A DNA stretch of 64,000 bases from an uncultured Clostridia bacterium (GTDB lineage: Bacteria; Bacillota; Clostridia; TANB77; CAG-508): NCBI GenBank assembly GCA_948502395.1, contig CAOPES010000007.1, positions 34,547-98,546 of the forward strand, given 5' to 3'. Below, piece by piece: positions 25,189-35,652 of the stretch (position 1 is its first letter; each line of letters opens with the position of its first letter). Under the pieces are notes generated by a model. It saw only the letters and a list, made by a program, of their open reading frames with translations, was not told the origin of the DNA and searched no databases. A program made the position numbers and the translations under genes.

Positions 25189-27849
25189 ATGCCAAGTAAC
25201 AGTAAAGATAACAACAAAGCAAGACCAAGTAAAATACAAAGAAACAAAAAAAGACCTACAAAAAAAACAGGAACAAGAAAACCACAAGTAAAGAAAACAA
25301 AAAACGGAAATAAAAAGAAAAAATCACATCCAAAATTAATGATGGCAATAAAAATAGTATTAGTAATATTCTTATTACTTGCAGTAATAGGAGCAGGAAT
25401 AATAGCAGGAATATTCTTTGGACTATTTGGAGACGATTTCGAAATAGGAAAAGATGAACTAAAAATAGCAGCATCAAACTCAGTAGTAGTAGACGCAAAT
25501 GGCTCAGTAATAGCGAATTTAAGCGGGGACGAAAAAAGAAAAGTAATAACATTAGACGAAATGGCAGACTACCTACCAAAAGCATATGTAGCAATTGAAG
25601 ACGAAAGATTTTATAAACATAGTGGAGTAGATTTTAAAAGAACAGCAGGAGCGATATTAACAACACTAATCGGAAAAAATACATATGGTGGAAGTACAAT
25701 TACACAACAATTAGTAAAAAACATAACAAAAGATGATGAAGCATCAGGAATGGCAGGAATATTCAGAAAAGTAAAAGAATGGGCAAAAGCATATCAAGTA
25801 GAAAGAATGATATCAAAAGACCAAATATTAGAACTATACCTAAACATACTATTTGTTGGTGGAGAAGGGAATTTACACGGAGTAGAATTAGGTGCAGAAT
25901 ATTATTTTAATAAAAGTGCAAAAGATTTAAGCTTAGCAGAATGTGCATATTTAGCTGGAATAAACAGCAGACCAACATATTATAACCCATACAAACTAGC
26001 ATCTGATACAGACACAGAAGAAAAAAGAGCAGAAAGAATAAAATCAAAAATTCTAACAGTACTTGCAAAAATGAAAGAACTAGGATACATTCCAAACGAA
26101 GAAGAATACAACCAAGCAGTAGAACAAGCAAATGCAGGATTAAAATTTGAAAAAGGACAAATAGCAACAGGAAGTAATCATTCTTACCATACAGATGCAG
26201 TAATAGATCAAGTAATAAGCCAAGTTATGGAAGAAAAAGACATATCAAGAACACTAGCAGAAAATTATGTATACAGTAGTGGCTTAACAATATATTCAAC
26301 TGTTAAACCTGAAATACAAGCAAGAGTAGAAGAAGAAACTAAAAAAGCAAAATACATAAAACCAGGACACGAAAAAAACAAAGACGGAACATTAAAAAAT
26401 GAACAAACACAAGCAGCAATGGTAATTATAGATAATAAGACTGGATATGTATTAGGAGTTTCAGGTGGACTAGGAGAAAAAGCAATATCAGGACTAAACA
26501 GGGGAACACAATCAGCAAGACAACCAGGTTCATCAATAAAACCAATAGCAGACATAGCACCAGCATTACAAGAAAAAGTAATTACAGCATCAACAATGTA
26601 TACAGATGTACTTACAGACTTTGGTGGTGGATATAAGCCAAAAAATGAAGAAAATTATTTAGGAAATATCAACATTAGAACAATACTTGCAAAATCACAA
26701 AACGTACCAGAAGTAAAAATAATGAGAGAACTAACACCAGGAAAATCAATAGATTATTTAAGAAATTTTGGAGTAACAACATTAACAAAATCAAGTGAAG
26801 TTGAAAGTAGCAAACCAAATGACGAACATTTATCACTTGCAATAGGTGGACTATCAGAAGGAATTAGTCCATTAGAAATGGCAGCAGCATATGCAGCAAT
26901 TGCAAACAATGGAGAATATATAGAACCAACATTCTACACAAAAGTAGTAGATGCAAATGGAGATACAGTATTAACACCAACACAAGAAAAGAAAAGAGTT
27001 ATATCAGAACAAAATGCATATATAACAAGTACAATTATGCAAGGAACAGTAAAAGCAGGTGGAACAGCGCCATACTGTGCTATAACAGGAATGGATGTAG
27101 CAGCAAAAACAGGAACAACTGACGGACACAAAGATAGATGGCTATGTGGATTTACACCATATTATTCAGCAGCTTGTTGGTTTGGATATGATAGTCCAGA
27201 AGAAGTTGTACAAAGAGAATATTCAGCTAACCCAGCAGCATTAATTTGGAGTTCAGTAATGAAAGATATTCATAAAGGATTAACAGGTGCAACATTTACA
27301 AAACCAAATGGAATAGTAGAACAAAAGGTATGTACACTAACAGGTGGATTAGCAACAACAGGTTGTCCTTCATATACAGAAATATTTACAGCAGATAACT
27401 TACCAGAACAATGCCAAGGACATGGAAGCCAAGCTATATGTTCAGAAACAAATAAAATAGCAACAGAATATTGTTCACAATATGTAACAGTAACAAACAA
27501 GCCATATGGCGGATTATTACCAAAAGAACAATTAAACCTATGGAAACCAGTAAATGGAGCAACTGTTACAGGCGGTGGAAAAGTAGAAGATACATGTAAT
27601 GTTCATACAAAACCAAAAGAAGTAGAAAAACCACAAGAACAACCAAAGCCAAATACAACAACAAATACAAATAACACAAATACAAATCCTTCTGGAAATG
27701 GAGATACTACAAGTGGGGGAAGCAGCACAGGAGGCTCTACAAGTGGTGAGAAACCAAGTGGAGGCTCTTCTGGTGGAAGTGGAACAACAGGTGGAGAAAA
27801 CACAGGTGGAAGTGGAACAGAAGAAAAGCCAGGAGAAGGAAAAGAATAA
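25189..27849 (+). CDS. Class A penicillin-binding protein (PBP1A type)
   Basis: Bifunctional peptidoglycan glycosyltransferase/transpeptidase. Lys/Arg-rich cytoplasmic tail (1-50), one membrane anchor (about 51-78), GT51 domain with EDERFYKHSGVDFKRT near 139 and GGSTITQQLVKN, then the transpeptidase domain with SxxK in QPGSSIKPI near 447, a KSQN motif near 503 and KTGTTDGHKDRW near 640. After about 800 a Thr/Asn/Gly/Ser-rich low-complexity tail. 886 residues. RBS AAGGAGGG. Monocistronic or with cysS downstream. Confidence 0.95.
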   Translation: MPSNSKDNNKARPSKIQRNKKRPTKKTGTRKPQVKKTKNGNKKKKSHPKLMMAIKIVLVIFLLLAVIGAGIIAGIFFGLFGDDFEIGKDELKIAASNSVVVDANGSVIANLSGDEKRKVITLDEMADYLPKAYVAIEDERFYKHSGVDFKRTAGAILTTLIGKNTYGGSTITQQLVKNITKDDEASGMAGIFRKVKEWAKAYQVERMISKDQILELYLNILFVGGEGNLHGVELGAEYYFNKSAKDLSLAECAYLAGINSRPTYYNPYKLASDTDTEEKRAERIKSKILTVLAKMKELGYIPNEEEYNQAVEQANAGLKFEKGQIATGSNHSYHTDAVIDQVISQVMEEKDISRTLAENYVYSSGLTIYSTVKPEIQARVEEETKKAKYIKPGHEKNKDGTLKNEQTQAAMVIIDNKTGYVLGVSGGLGEKAISGLNRGTQSARQPGSSIKPIADIAPALQEKVITASTMYTDVLTDFGGGYKPKNEENYLGNINIRTILAKSQNVPEVKIMRELTPGKSIDYLRNFGVTTLTKSSEVESSKPNDEHLSLAIGGLSEGISPLEMAAAYAAIANNGEYIEPTFYTKVVDANGDTVLTPTQEKKRVISEQNAYITSTIMQGTVKAGGTAPYCAITGMDVAAKTGTTDGHKDRWLCGFTPYYSAACWFGYDSPEEVVQREYSANPAALIWSSVMKDIHKGLTGATFTKPNGIVEQKVCTLTGGLATTGCPSYTEIFTADNLPEQCQGHGSQAICSETNKIATEYCSQYVTVTNKPYGGLLPKEQLNLWKPVNGATVTGGGKVEDTCNVHTKPKEVEKPQEQPKPNTTTNTNNTNTNPSGNGDTTSGGSSTGGSTSGEKPSGGSSGGSGTTGGENTGGSGTEEKPGEGKE

Positions 27850-27861
27850 ATATAGGTTTGA

Positions 27862-27896
27862 AAATTGCCAAAAAGGACCGTCCCTTTTGGCAATTT
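27862..27896 (+). repeat. ATTGCC-type hairpin element between PBP1A and cysS
   Basis: 12-bp perfect stem AAATTGCCAAAA/TTTTGGCAATTT around GGACCGTCCC, itself palindromic. The same family as 2691 and 39231. It could terminate PBP transcription; its right end is 20 bases before the cysS start. Confidence 0.85.
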
Positions 27897-27917
27897 CGAA
27901 CAAGAAAAGGAGTAGAT

Positions 27918-29300
27918 ATGGATATATACTTATATAACACATTAACAAGAAACAAAGACAAATTTATACCACTAGATAATAAAGAGATAAGAATGTATTC
28001 TTGTGGGCCAACAGTATATAAAGATGCAACAATTGGAAATATGAGAACAAATATATTTCAAGATGTTTTAAGAAGAGTGTTACGTTACAATGGATATAAA
28101 ATAAAACACGCAATGAATATAACAGATGTTGGTCATTTAGTTTCAGATGCTGATGAAGGTGAAGATAAAATGCTAAAATCTGCAAGAGAAGAACATAAAT
28201 CACCATATGAAATAGCAGAACATTATACAAAGTTGTTTTTTAAAGATTTAGCAATGTTAAATATAGAAACGCCAGAAATAGTATGTAAAGCAACAGACCA
28301 TATCAAAGAAATGCTAGAATTTGTAGAAAAGTTAGTAGAAAAAGACTTCGCGTATGAAACATCAACAGCAATATATTTTGATATATCAAAATTAGACAAA
28401 TATCCAATATTATCAAACTTAAATGTAGAAGAGCAAAAAGCAGGAGCAAGGGTAGAAGTTGACCCAGAAAAAAGAAACCCATATGATTTTGCATTATGGA
28501 TAAAAGCACCTGAAAACCATTTAATGAAATGGGATAGCCCTTGGGGGGCAAGTTACCCAGGTTGGCACATAGAATGTTCAGCAATGGGAAGAAAATATCT
28601 AGGAGAACAATTTGATATACATACAGGTGGAATTGATTTAATACCAACACATCATGAAAACGAAATAGCGCAAAGTAAAGGTATTTGTGGTAAAGTGCCT
28701 GCAAATTATTGGGTTCATGGAGAATATCTATTAATAGACGGCGGAAAAATGTCAAAAAGTCTAGGAAACGTATATCTAATGAAAGACTTTATCCAAAGAG
28801 GATATAACCCAATAGTATACAAGTTATTCAGTTATTCTTGCCATTACAGAAACAAACTAAACTTTACATGGGACGGAATTGAAGCAGCGTCAAAATCATT
28901 GGAAAGACTAAAAAATGGATATCAAATTCATATGCAAGGAAAAGATGAAGTAGAAGACAAAACTGTTGAAGCATATGAAGAGAAATTCCATAAAGCAATA
29001 AATGATGACCTAAATATGCCATTAGCAATGGGAACAGTTTGGGAAGTTGTAAGAAATGAAAAGAAAAGCCCAAAACTTGCTGAACTATTGCTAAAATTTG
29101 ATACAGTATTAGGATTAGAAATAGACAAAAAAGAAGAACAAGAAGAAATACCACAAGAAATTTTAGATTTAGTAGAACAAAGAACACAAGCAAGACAAAA
29201 CAAAGATTGGGCAAAATCAGATGAATTAAGAGATTTAATTCAAAGTAAAGGATATGACATAAAAGATAGCAAAGAAGGAACAGAAGTAAAAAGAAAATAG
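27918..29300 (+). CDS. cysS: Cysteinyl-tRNA synthetase
   Basis: Class I synthetase charging tRNA-Cys. Seen: MYSCGPTVYKDATIGNMRT with the zinc Cys and the HIGH-like TIGN, the second zinc cluster around WHIECSAMGRKYLG and HHENEIAQS, KMSKSLGN near residue 268, and the helical C-terminal domain. 460 residues, as usual. The ATG at 27918 follows AAAAGGAG; the frame is open further up through the repeat element, but those codons are repeat-derived. galE follows after 12 bases. Confidence 0.97.
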   Translation: MDIYLYNTLTRNKDKFIPLDNKEIRMYSCGPTVYKDATIGNMRTNIFQDVLRRVLRYNGYKIKHAMNITDVGHLVSDADEGEDKMLKSAREEHKSPYEIAEHYTKLFFKDLAMLNIETPEIVCKATDHIKEMLEFVEKLVEKDFAYETSTAIYFDISKLDKYPILSNLNVEEQKAGARVEVDPEKRNPYDFALWIKAPENHLMKWDSPWGASYPGWHIECSAMGRKYLGEQFDIHTGGIDLIPTHHENEIAQSKGICGKVPANYWVHGEYLLIDGGKMSKSLGNVYLMKDFIQRGYNPIVYKLFSYSCHYRNKLNFTWDGIEAASKSLERLKNGYQIHMQGKDEVEDKTVEAYEEKFHKAINDDLNMPLAMGTVWEVVRNEKKSPKLAELLLKFDTVLGLEIDKKEEQEEIPQEILDLVEQRTQARQNKDWAKSDELRDLIQSKGYDIKDSKEGTEVKRK

Positions 29301-29312
29301 GAGTGTGAGAAA

Positions 29313-30323
29313 ATGGCAGTATTATTACCAGGTGGATTAGGATATATAGGAAGTCATACAGCAGTAGAGTTATTAAATGAAGGGAAAGAAGTTATTATTC
29401 TTGATAATTTTTCTAATAGTAAACCAGATGTAATCGAAAAAATTGAAAAAATAACAGGAAAGAAAATCAAATTTTACGAAGCGGATTATTTAGAAAGAGA
29501 AAAAGTAGAAAAAATATTTGAAGAAAATGAAATAGAAGCAGTAATTAATTTTGCAGGATACAAAGCAGTTGGAGAATCTGTAAAAGAACCACTAAAATAT
29601 TATCACAACAATATAACAGGATGTCTAATATTGCTAGAAACAATGAAAAAATATGGAGTAAAAAAATTCATATTTAGTTCATCAGCAACAGTATATGGAG
29701 ACCCAGAAGTAGTGCCGATTACAGAAGAAACTAAAACTGGTGGAACAACAAACCCATATGGCACAACAAAATTGTTTATTGAGCAAATATTAAAAGATAC
29801 ATATAATGCAGACAATACCTTAGATATATGTATTTTAAGATACTTCAACCCAATAGGTTCACACGAAAGTGGCTTAATTGGGGAAAATCCACAAGGGATT
29901 CCAAATAATTTAATGCCATATGTAGTTAGAGTAGCAAGTGGAGAATTAAAAGAATTATCAGTATTTGGAAATGACTACAATACACCAGATGGAACAGGAG
30001 TAAGAGATTATATTCACGTAGTTGACCTAGCAAAAGGACATGTAAAAGCATTAAATAAATTAGAAAAAGAACAAAAAGGATTATATATTTATAATTTAGG
30101 AACAGGAAAAGGTACAAGTGTACTAGATATAGTAAAAGCATTTGAAAAATCAACAGGAGAAAAAGTAGCATATAAAATAGTAGAAAGAAGACCTGGCGAT
30201 ATTGCTGAGTGTTATGCAGATGCTACAAAGGCAAAAAAAGAATTGGGCTGGGAAGCTACAAAAACAATAGAAGATATGTGTAGAGATTCTTGGAACTATA
30301 TCAAAAATAAGAGTTCAAAATAA
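29313..30323 (+). CDS. galE: UDP-glucose 4-epimerase
   Basis: NAD-dependent epimerase interconverting UDP-glucose and UDP-galactose, feeding surface glycans. Extended SDR with the Rossmann motif GGLGYIGSHTA at residue 7, FAGYKAVGES near 82, SSSATVYGDP near 123 and the catalytic YGTTK near 149, plus the substrate loop FNPIGSHESG. 336 residues. RBS AGGAG. Downstream of cysS and followed by argS. Confidence 0.95.
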   Translation: MAVLLPGGLGYIGSHTAVELLNEGKEVIILDNFSNSKPDVIEKIEKITGKKIKFYEADYLEREKVEKIFEENEIEAVINFAGYKAVGESVKEPLKYYHNNITGCLILLETMKKYGVKKFIFSSSATVYGDPEVVPITEETKTGGTTNPYGTTKLFIEQILKDTYNADNTLDICILRYFNPIGSHESGLIGENPQGIPNNLMPYVVRVASGELKELSVFGNDYNTPDGTGVRDYIHVVDLAKGHVKALNKLEKEQKGLYIYNLGTGKGTSVLDIVKAFEKSTGEKVAYKIVERRPGDIAECYADATKAKKELGWEATKTIEDMCRDSWNYIKNKSSK

Positions 30324-30357
30324 TTTATGAAAAATCAAAAAAATAGGGGGAAAATAA

Positions 30358-32067
30358 ATGCTAGATTTAAAAGAAGAAATAGCTAAAACCATAGCAAAAG
30401 CAACAGACATAAAACAAGAAGAACTAAAAAGTTATATAGAAATGCCAAAAGACACAAAAAATGGAGACTATGCATTTCCTTGTTTCAGACTTGCAAAAGA
30501 GCTAAAAAAAGCGCCACCAGTTATAGCAAATGAAATAAAAGAAAAAATAGAAATAAACCCAGAAATAATTGAAAAGGTAGAAATAGCAGGTGGATATTTA
30601 AATTTCTATGTAAATAAACAAATAATAACAAAAGAAGTTTTAGAAAAAGTTGAGCAAGGAATTGGTTATGGAAAAATGGCAATAGGAAAAGGCAAAAATA
30701 TTGTAATAGACTATTCAGCACCAAACATAGCAAAACCATTCCACATTGGACATTTACGTTCAACTGTAATAGGTGCAGCATTATACAATATATACAAATA
30801 TTTAGGTTACAACGTAACCGGAATTAACCATTTAGGAGATTATGGAACACAATTTGGTAAACTTATTGAAGGATATAAAAGATGGGGCGAAGAGTACGAT
30901 ATAGATGCAAAACCAATTGAAGAATTGACAAAAATCTATATCAGAATAAATAAGTTATGCAAAGAAGATGAAACAGTATTAGAAGAATGCAGAAACAATT
31001 TTAAGAAATTAGAAGACAAAGACCCATATTGTGTAGAACTTTGGGAAAAGTTTAGAAAAGTAAGCTTGCAAGAATTCCAAAAAGTATATGATTTATTAGG
31101 AAGCAAATTTGATTCTTGGAATGGAGAAGCATTTTATGCAGATAAAATGCAAGAAGTAATCGAAATTTTAGAAAAAACAGGAAAAGTAGTAGAATCACAA
31201 GGAGCGAGAATTATCGATTTAGAAGACAAAGGAATAAACACACCTTGTATAATAGAAAAAACAAATGGGTCAACAACCTATGCAACAAGAGATTTAGCAG
31301 CTATCCTATATAGAGCAAGAACTTATGACTTTGACAAAGCATTATATTTAACATCATATGAGCAAACTCTACATTTTAAACAAATATTTGAAGTAGCTAA
31401 ATTACTAGGAATAGATGAAAAATACACAAATGGATTAATACATGTACCATTTGGAATGGTATTATTACCAACAGGAAAAATGTCAACAAGAGAAGGAAAT
31501 ATAGTTAAACTAGAAGAATTATTAGGAGAAGCTATTCAAAGAGCAGAAAAAGTAATAGAACAAAAAAATCCAGACCTTGAAGACAAAAAAGAAGTAGCAA
31601 AAAAAGTTGGAATTGGTGCTGTAATATTTAATGACCTATCAAATAATAGAGTAAAAGACGAAATATTTGAATGGGATGCAATACTAAACTTCCAAGGAGA
31701 AACAGGGCCATATATTCAATATACTTATGTACGTACTAAGAGTGTAATCGAAAAAGCTGGAAAAGTACCTGAATTAAAAGATGTAAATTTAGAGTGTTTA
31801 CAAGATGAATACTCACAAAATATTATAAAATTAATTTATAATTTTGAAGATATTTTAGTACAAGTAACAAATAAAGAAGAGCCTTCAATACTTTCAAGAT
31901 ATTTAATTGATTTAGCAAAAGCATTTAGTAGTTTTTATAATGAAAATAAAATTATATGTGAAGACAAAGAAGTACAAGACGCTAGAATATACTTAACATA
32001 CAGTGTTGGACAAATCTTAAAAATGGGAGCAGAGTTACTTGGAATGGAAATGCCAAATAAAATGTAG
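30358..32067 (+). CDS. argS: Arginyl-tRNA synthetase
   Basis: Class I synthetase charging tRNA-Arg. N-terminal additional domain (1-100), HIGH signature KPFHIGHLRSTVIG near residue 124, KMSTREGN near 378, and the DALR anticodon-binding domain near the end (VRTKSVIEKAG onward). 569 residues. RBS AGGGGG. Relevant to the CGG observation because it serves all Arg tRNAs; nothing abnormal is visible in it. Confidence 0.97.
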   Translation: MLDLKEEIAKTIAKATDIKQEELKSYIEMPKDTKNGDYAFPCFRLAKELKKAPPVIANEIKEKIEINPEIIEKVEIAGGYLNFYVNKQIITKEVLEKVEQGIGYGKMAIGKGKNIVIDYSAPNIAKPFHIGHLRSTVIGAALYNIYKYLGYNVTGINHLGDYGTQFGKLIEGYKRWGEEYDIDAKPIEELTKIYIRINKLCKEDETVLEECRNNFKKLEDKDPYCVELWEKFRKVSLQEFQKVYDLLGSKFDSWNGEAFYADKMQEVIEILEKTGKVVESQGARIIDLEDKGINTPCIIEKTNGSTTYATRDLAAILYRARTYDFDKALYLTSYEQTLHFKQIFEVAKLLGIDEKYTNGLIHVPFGMVLLPTGKMSTREGNIVKLEELLGEAIQRAEKVIEQKNPDLEDKKEVAKKVGIGAVIFNDLSNNRVKDEIFEWDAILNFQGETGPYIQYTYVRTKSVIEKAGKVPELKDVNLECLQDEYSQNIIKLIYNFEDILVQVTNKEEPSILSRYLIDLAKAFSSFYNENKIICEDKEVQDARIYLTYSVGQILKMGAELLGMEMPNKM

Positions 32068-32140
32068 AAAAAACTTGCAAACAGAATAATAAAGCATTAT
32101 AATAAAAATACAAAAATAAAAAAGAAAAGGGGAATTAAAA

Positions 32141-32950
32141 ATGGAAGAACAAAAAAATGAAAATGTAGAAAAGGTAAACAACGAAGTAAAAGCAGAAGTT
32201 AAAACAGAAGAGAAAAAAGGAAAGAAAAGTAAAAAAGGATTGATAATTGCTATAATTGCAGTTGCATTGGCAATAATAATTGGAATATCACTATTTGTAG
32301 CATATCACTCTTCACAATTTGCATTATTAGTAAGCGAAACAAATAAAATAACATCAATGGAAATGTTGAAAGCAGACGGAACAGTAGACCAAGATGCTAA
32401 AATTGATATGGAAATAAAAACAAAAGGTTCATATGCAGTAGTAGAACAAACATTAAAAGAATATTTAAATGAAACACTAGAAACAAGCAAAAAAGCACCA
32501 GAAATAATCAAAACAGAAGATATAGAAAAATTAATGTCATTTGAAAACATCAAAAATGATGGACCAGAATTCACACAAACAAAAGCGAAAATTGCTGAAA
32601 TGAGAAAAGCAGGAGAAGAATATATAGAACAACTATTATCACTATGTGAGAAAGAAAGATTTTTAACAGTTATTGATGATAAAGATATAAGTGATTACTA
32701 TAAAGAAATATATAAAAAATTAGCAGTAGATGAAGAAACTGAAAAAGAATTAAATGAAACAAAAGAAAAAGGTGAAAAAGCTAAAAAACAAATAACAGCA
32801 TCATTTGATTATATAGAAAATATATTCAACTTTTTAAGTGAACACAAATCAGATTGGACAATAATGGGAAATCAAATAATGTTCTATAATCAATCAGTAT
32901 TAAACCAATATCAACAAATAGTTTCAAATGTACCACAAGAAATAAAATAA
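32141..32950 (+). CDS. Membrane-anchored protein of unknown function
   Basis: 269 residues. A Lys/Glu-rich cytoplasmic N-terminus (1-33) precedes one membrane helix (about 34-56, LIIAIIAVALAIIIGISLFVAY), then an extracellular helical domain of about 210 residues with several Lys/Glu-rich coiled stretches. No catalytic motif and no cell-wall anchor. RBS AAAGGGG. Next gene starts 11 bases after its stop, so it is co-transcribed with the CpsB-like phosphatase; a role in envelope assembly is an inference. Confidence 0.75.
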   Translation: MEEQKNENVEKVNNEVKAEVKTEEKKGKKSKKGLIIAIIAVALAIIIGISLFVAYHSSQFALLVSETNKITSMEMLKADGTVDQDAKIDMEIKTKGSYAVVEQTLKEYLNETLETSKKAPEIIKTEDIEKLMSFENIKNDGPEFTQTKAKIAEMRKAGEEYIEQLLSLCEKERFLTVIDDKDISDYYKEIYKKLAVDEETEKELNETKEKGEKAKKQITASFDYIENIFNFLSEHKSDWTIMGNQIMFYNQSVLNQYQQIVSNVPQEIK

Positions 32951-32961
32951 GGAGCAAATTA

Positions 32962-33780
32962 ATGATAGACATACATACACACATACTACCAAACATAGAT
33001 GACGGAGCAAGAAGCATAGAAGAAACATTCAACCTAATAAAAGAAGCAAAAAATGCAGGATTTGAAGCAATAGTACTAACATCACACTACAAAGAAGGAT
33101 ATTACGAAACAGACACGAAAGAAAGAGAAGTGTGGGTAAATGCAATATATGAAAATCTAAGAGCAAAAAACATAGATGTAAAAATATATTTAGGAAACGA
33201 AATATATATGTCAGACAACATAATAAAACTACTAGAAGACGAAAAAGCATCAACAATAAATGACACAAGTTATGTACTATTTGAACTACCATTAGACGAA
33301 GAGCCAGAAAATTTATATGATAAAATACATCAAATGAAACAATGTAAAATAGTACCAATATTAGCACATCCAGAAAGATACAAATTTGTACAAAAAGACC
33401 CAGACCTATTATATGAATTAATAGGAAATGGAGTGCTAATACAAGCTGATTATGGAAGCATAATCGGAGAATATGGCGAAAAACCACAAATAATAGTAGA
33501 AAAAATGCTACAAAACAATATGGTACATATGCTAGGAACAAACGCACATAGACAAAATACAATCTATTCTAAAATACCACAAATATTATCTGAATTGAAT
33601 GAAATAGTTGGAGAAGAAGCACTAAAAGAATTAACAACAACAAATCCTAAACTAGTATTAGGAAATAAAAGAATAGAAATAAAAGAACCACATAAGATAG
33701 AATTAGAGCTAATAGAAAAACTAAAAATGCTAAAAGGGGAATCAATCAAAACTATTGTAAAAGAATTCCTACAAAGATAA
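32962..33780 (+). CDS. CpsB/CapC-type PHP tyrosine phosphatase
   Basis: Metal-dependent PHP-fold phosphatase that typically dephosphorylates BY-kinases controlling capsule or exopolysaccharide export. Seen: the metal motif DIHTHILPNIDDGAR at the N-terminus, LTSHYKEG near 43, LGNEIYM near 80, LAHPERY near 137 and GTNAHRQN near 194. 272 residues. RBS AAGGAGC. No matching tyrosine kinase is in the window, but two surface glycosyltransferases are. Confidence 0.88.
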   Translation: MIDIHTHILPNIDDGARSIEETFNLIKEAKNAGFEAIVLTSHYKEGYYETDTKEREVWVNAIYENLRAKNIDVKIYLGNEIYMSDNIIKLLEDEKASTINDTSYVLFELPLDEEPENLYDKIHQMKQCKIVPILAHPERYKFVQKDPDLLYELIGNGVLIQADYGSIIGEYGEKPQIIVEKMLQNNMVHMLGTNAHRQNTIYSKIPQILSELNEIVGEEALKELTTTNPKLVLGNKRIEIKEPHKIELELIEKLKMLKGESIKTIVKEFLQR

Positions 33781-33785
33781 AGATG

Positions 33786-33814
33786 TGTCCAAAAAGAAAC
33801 GTCCCCAATGGACA
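33786..33814 (+). repeat. TGTCCA-type hairpin element before glmM
   Basis: TGTCCA/TGGACA ends around AAAAGAAACGTCCCCAA. The inner CGTCCCC relates it to the ATTGCC family, but with another stem and a GAAAC instead of GGTCC half-core. It lies 6 bases after the preceding stop and 4 bases before the glmM RBS. Confidence 0.7.
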
Positions 33815-33829
33815 TGGAGGAGGAAAATT

Positions 33830-35194
33830 ATGAGAAAGTATTTTGGAACAGATGGAATTAGAAGAATTGCGAACACAGAGCTAACGCCAGAGTTAGTATA
33901 CAAGGTGGCAAAAGCAGGGGCATATGTTTTATCAAAACATACAGACCACACACCTACAATACTAATAGGAAGAGATACTCGTATTTCAGGAACGCTAATA
34001 GAAAGTGCGATGGTAGCAGGCTTCCTAAGTTATGGAGCAAATGTAAAGTTATTAGGTGTTATGCCAACACCAGCAGTAGCATATTTAACAAGAAAGCTAA
34101 ATGCAGATGCAAGTGTTGTTATATCAGCATCACACAATACATATGAGTTTAATGGAATAAAATTTTTCAGTAATAAAGGGATGAAAATTTCAGATGATTT
34201 AGAAGAAGAAATTGAAGAAATAATGGAATCTGGAAGACTAGACGAATTAACAGCTGTAAATGACAAAATAGGAGTTTCAGAATATGCATTAGATTTATTA
34301 GATGAATATGTATATTTTTTCAGAAAGAACTTTGATGATGATATAGAAAAATATAATACAGATGATTTTGTAGTAGGGCTAGATACAGCAAATGGCGCAA
34401 CATACAAGGTTGCGGAAAAAGTATTTAAAGCCTTAGGAATTAAATACAAAATTATAAATAATTCACCAGACGGTATAAATATAAACCATAACTGTGGTTC
34501 AACTCACTTAGAAGGGTTAAGAAAATTTGTATTAGATAATAAATTAAGCTTAGGCGTTGCATATGACGGTGATGGAGATAGATGTTTAGCAATAGATGAA
34601 AAAGGTGAATTAATAGACGGAGACAAATTACTTGCCATAATTTCACAAAGTCTAAGAAAAAAAGGAAAATTAAATAAAGATACAATAGTTGCAACAGTAA
34701 TGAGTAATTTGGGGTTAAATAAATATTCAAGAGATAATGGTTTAGAACTATTACAAACAAAAGTAGGAGATAGGTATGTTCTAGAACAAATGCTAAAAGA
34801 AGGATTTAACCTAGGTGGAGAGCAATCAGGACATGTGATTTTGTTAGATTACAATCCAACAGGAGACGGAATATTAACATCATTAATGTTAATAAAAGCG
34901 ATATTAGAAGAAAACAAAAAAGCATCAGAACTATCAAGTATAATAAAACTATATCCACAAATATTAATAAATGCAAAAGTAAATTCAGACAAAAAATATG
35001 ATTATGAAAAAGATGCTGAAATAAAAGAAGCAATAGACAAACTAGAAAGAGAATTTGCAGGAAATGGAAGAGTTTTAATAAGGCCTTCTGGGACAGAACC
35101 ATTAGTAAGAGTTATGATTGAAGGGGAAGACCAAGAATATATAACTAAGAAGGCGCAAGAAATTGCAGATTTGATAGAAGAAAAGCTCAAATAA
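33830..35194 (+). CDS. glmM: Phosphoglucosamine mutase
   Basis: Interconverts glucosamine-6-P and glucosamine-1-P for UDP-GlcNAc and peptidoglycan. Motifs: FGTDGIRR at residue 5, the phosphoserine loop ISASHNTYEFNGIKFF near 98, metal loop YDGDGDRC near 243, GGEQSGH near 329 and the phosphate loop RPSGTEPLVR near 422. 454 residues. ATG 33830 follows GGAGGAGG; codons upstream in frame come from the hairpin element. Confidence 0.97.
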   Translation: MRKYFGTDGIRRIANTELTPELVYKVAKAGAYVLSKHTDHTPTILIGRDTRISGTLIESAMVAGFLSYGANVKLLGVMPTPAVAYLTRKLNADASVVISASHNTYEFNGIKFFSNKGMKISDDLEEEIEEIMESGRLDELTAVNDKIGVSEYALDLLDEYVYFFRKNFDDDIEKYNTDDFVVGLDTANGATYKVAEKVFKALGIKYKIINNSPDGININHNCGSTHLEGLRKFVLDNKLSLGVAYDGDGDRCLAIDEKGELIDGDKLLAIISQSLRKKGKLNKDTIVATVMSNLGLNKYSRDNGLELLQTKVGDRYVLEQMLKEGFNLGGEQSGHVILLDYNPTGDGILTSLMLIKAILEENKKASELSSIIKLYPQILINAKVNSDKKYDYEKDAEIKEAIDKLEREFAGNGRVLIRPSGTEPLVRVMIEGEDQEYITKKAQEIADLIEEKLK

Positions 35195-35248
35195 TTAAAA
35201 TATATGATGTTGTAATAAAAATGTAACATAAAAGTAATATAAGAAACA

Positions 35249-35277
35249 TTGAAGTAAAAAAGTATTAGTGGTATGAT
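35249..35277 (+). promoter_or_regulatory. Promoter before the 112-residue membrane protein
   Basis: TTGAAG at 35249-35254 and TATGAT at 35272-35277 with a 17-bp spacer. Confidence 0.6.
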
Positions 35278-35313
35278 AAAGTAGAAATACATAAGAAAAC
35301 GGAGGGGGAGAAT

Positions 35314-35652
35314 ATGTTTATCTTCGATATATCAAATCCACTAACACTAATATTAATGCTAGCAGCAACTGTCCTAATGATATTTTTATCACAAGAAATA
35401 AAAAAGAGTTTAATAGGAGCAGCTACATTATTTGTATATTTAATTATATTAATTGTTCATGTAGTACAACTAGTAACATTGCCAGCAGAATTTAGATATT
35501 TAGTATCAACTTTATCAAGATGCTTGGTTATTGATTTTATTTTTGTTCTTGTAACATTCTTCTCATATTTATGGGTAGATGACATAGAAACAAAAGCATT
35601 TGGTAAAAAAAGTGTAAGTAATACATTAGACTGGTTTTGGAAGAAAATATAA
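35314..35652 (+). CDS. Small polytopic membrane protein
   Basis: 112 residues with three hydrophobic helices (about 9-26, 31-53 and 70-92) and a short amphipathic C-terminus with DWFWKKI. No recognised family. RBS GGAGGGGG. Just upstream of spoIIP, but separated by about 120 bases with a separate AT-rich promoter-like region, so a sporulation link is only suggested by position. Confidence 0.75.
   Translation: MFIFDISNPLTLILMLAATVLMIFLSQEIKKSLIGAATLFVYLIILIVHVVQLVTLPAEFRYLVSTLSRCLVIDFIFVLVTFFSYLWVDDIETKAFGKKSVSNTLDWFWKKI

Noticed and set aside
27858..27917. N-terminal extension of cysS
   Set aside because: The codons are the hairpin repeat; the ATG at 27918 has a good RBS and matches homologues.
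33785..33829. N-terminal extension of glmM
   Set aside because: Read from the hairpin element; the GGAGGAGG RBS belongs to the ATG at 33830.
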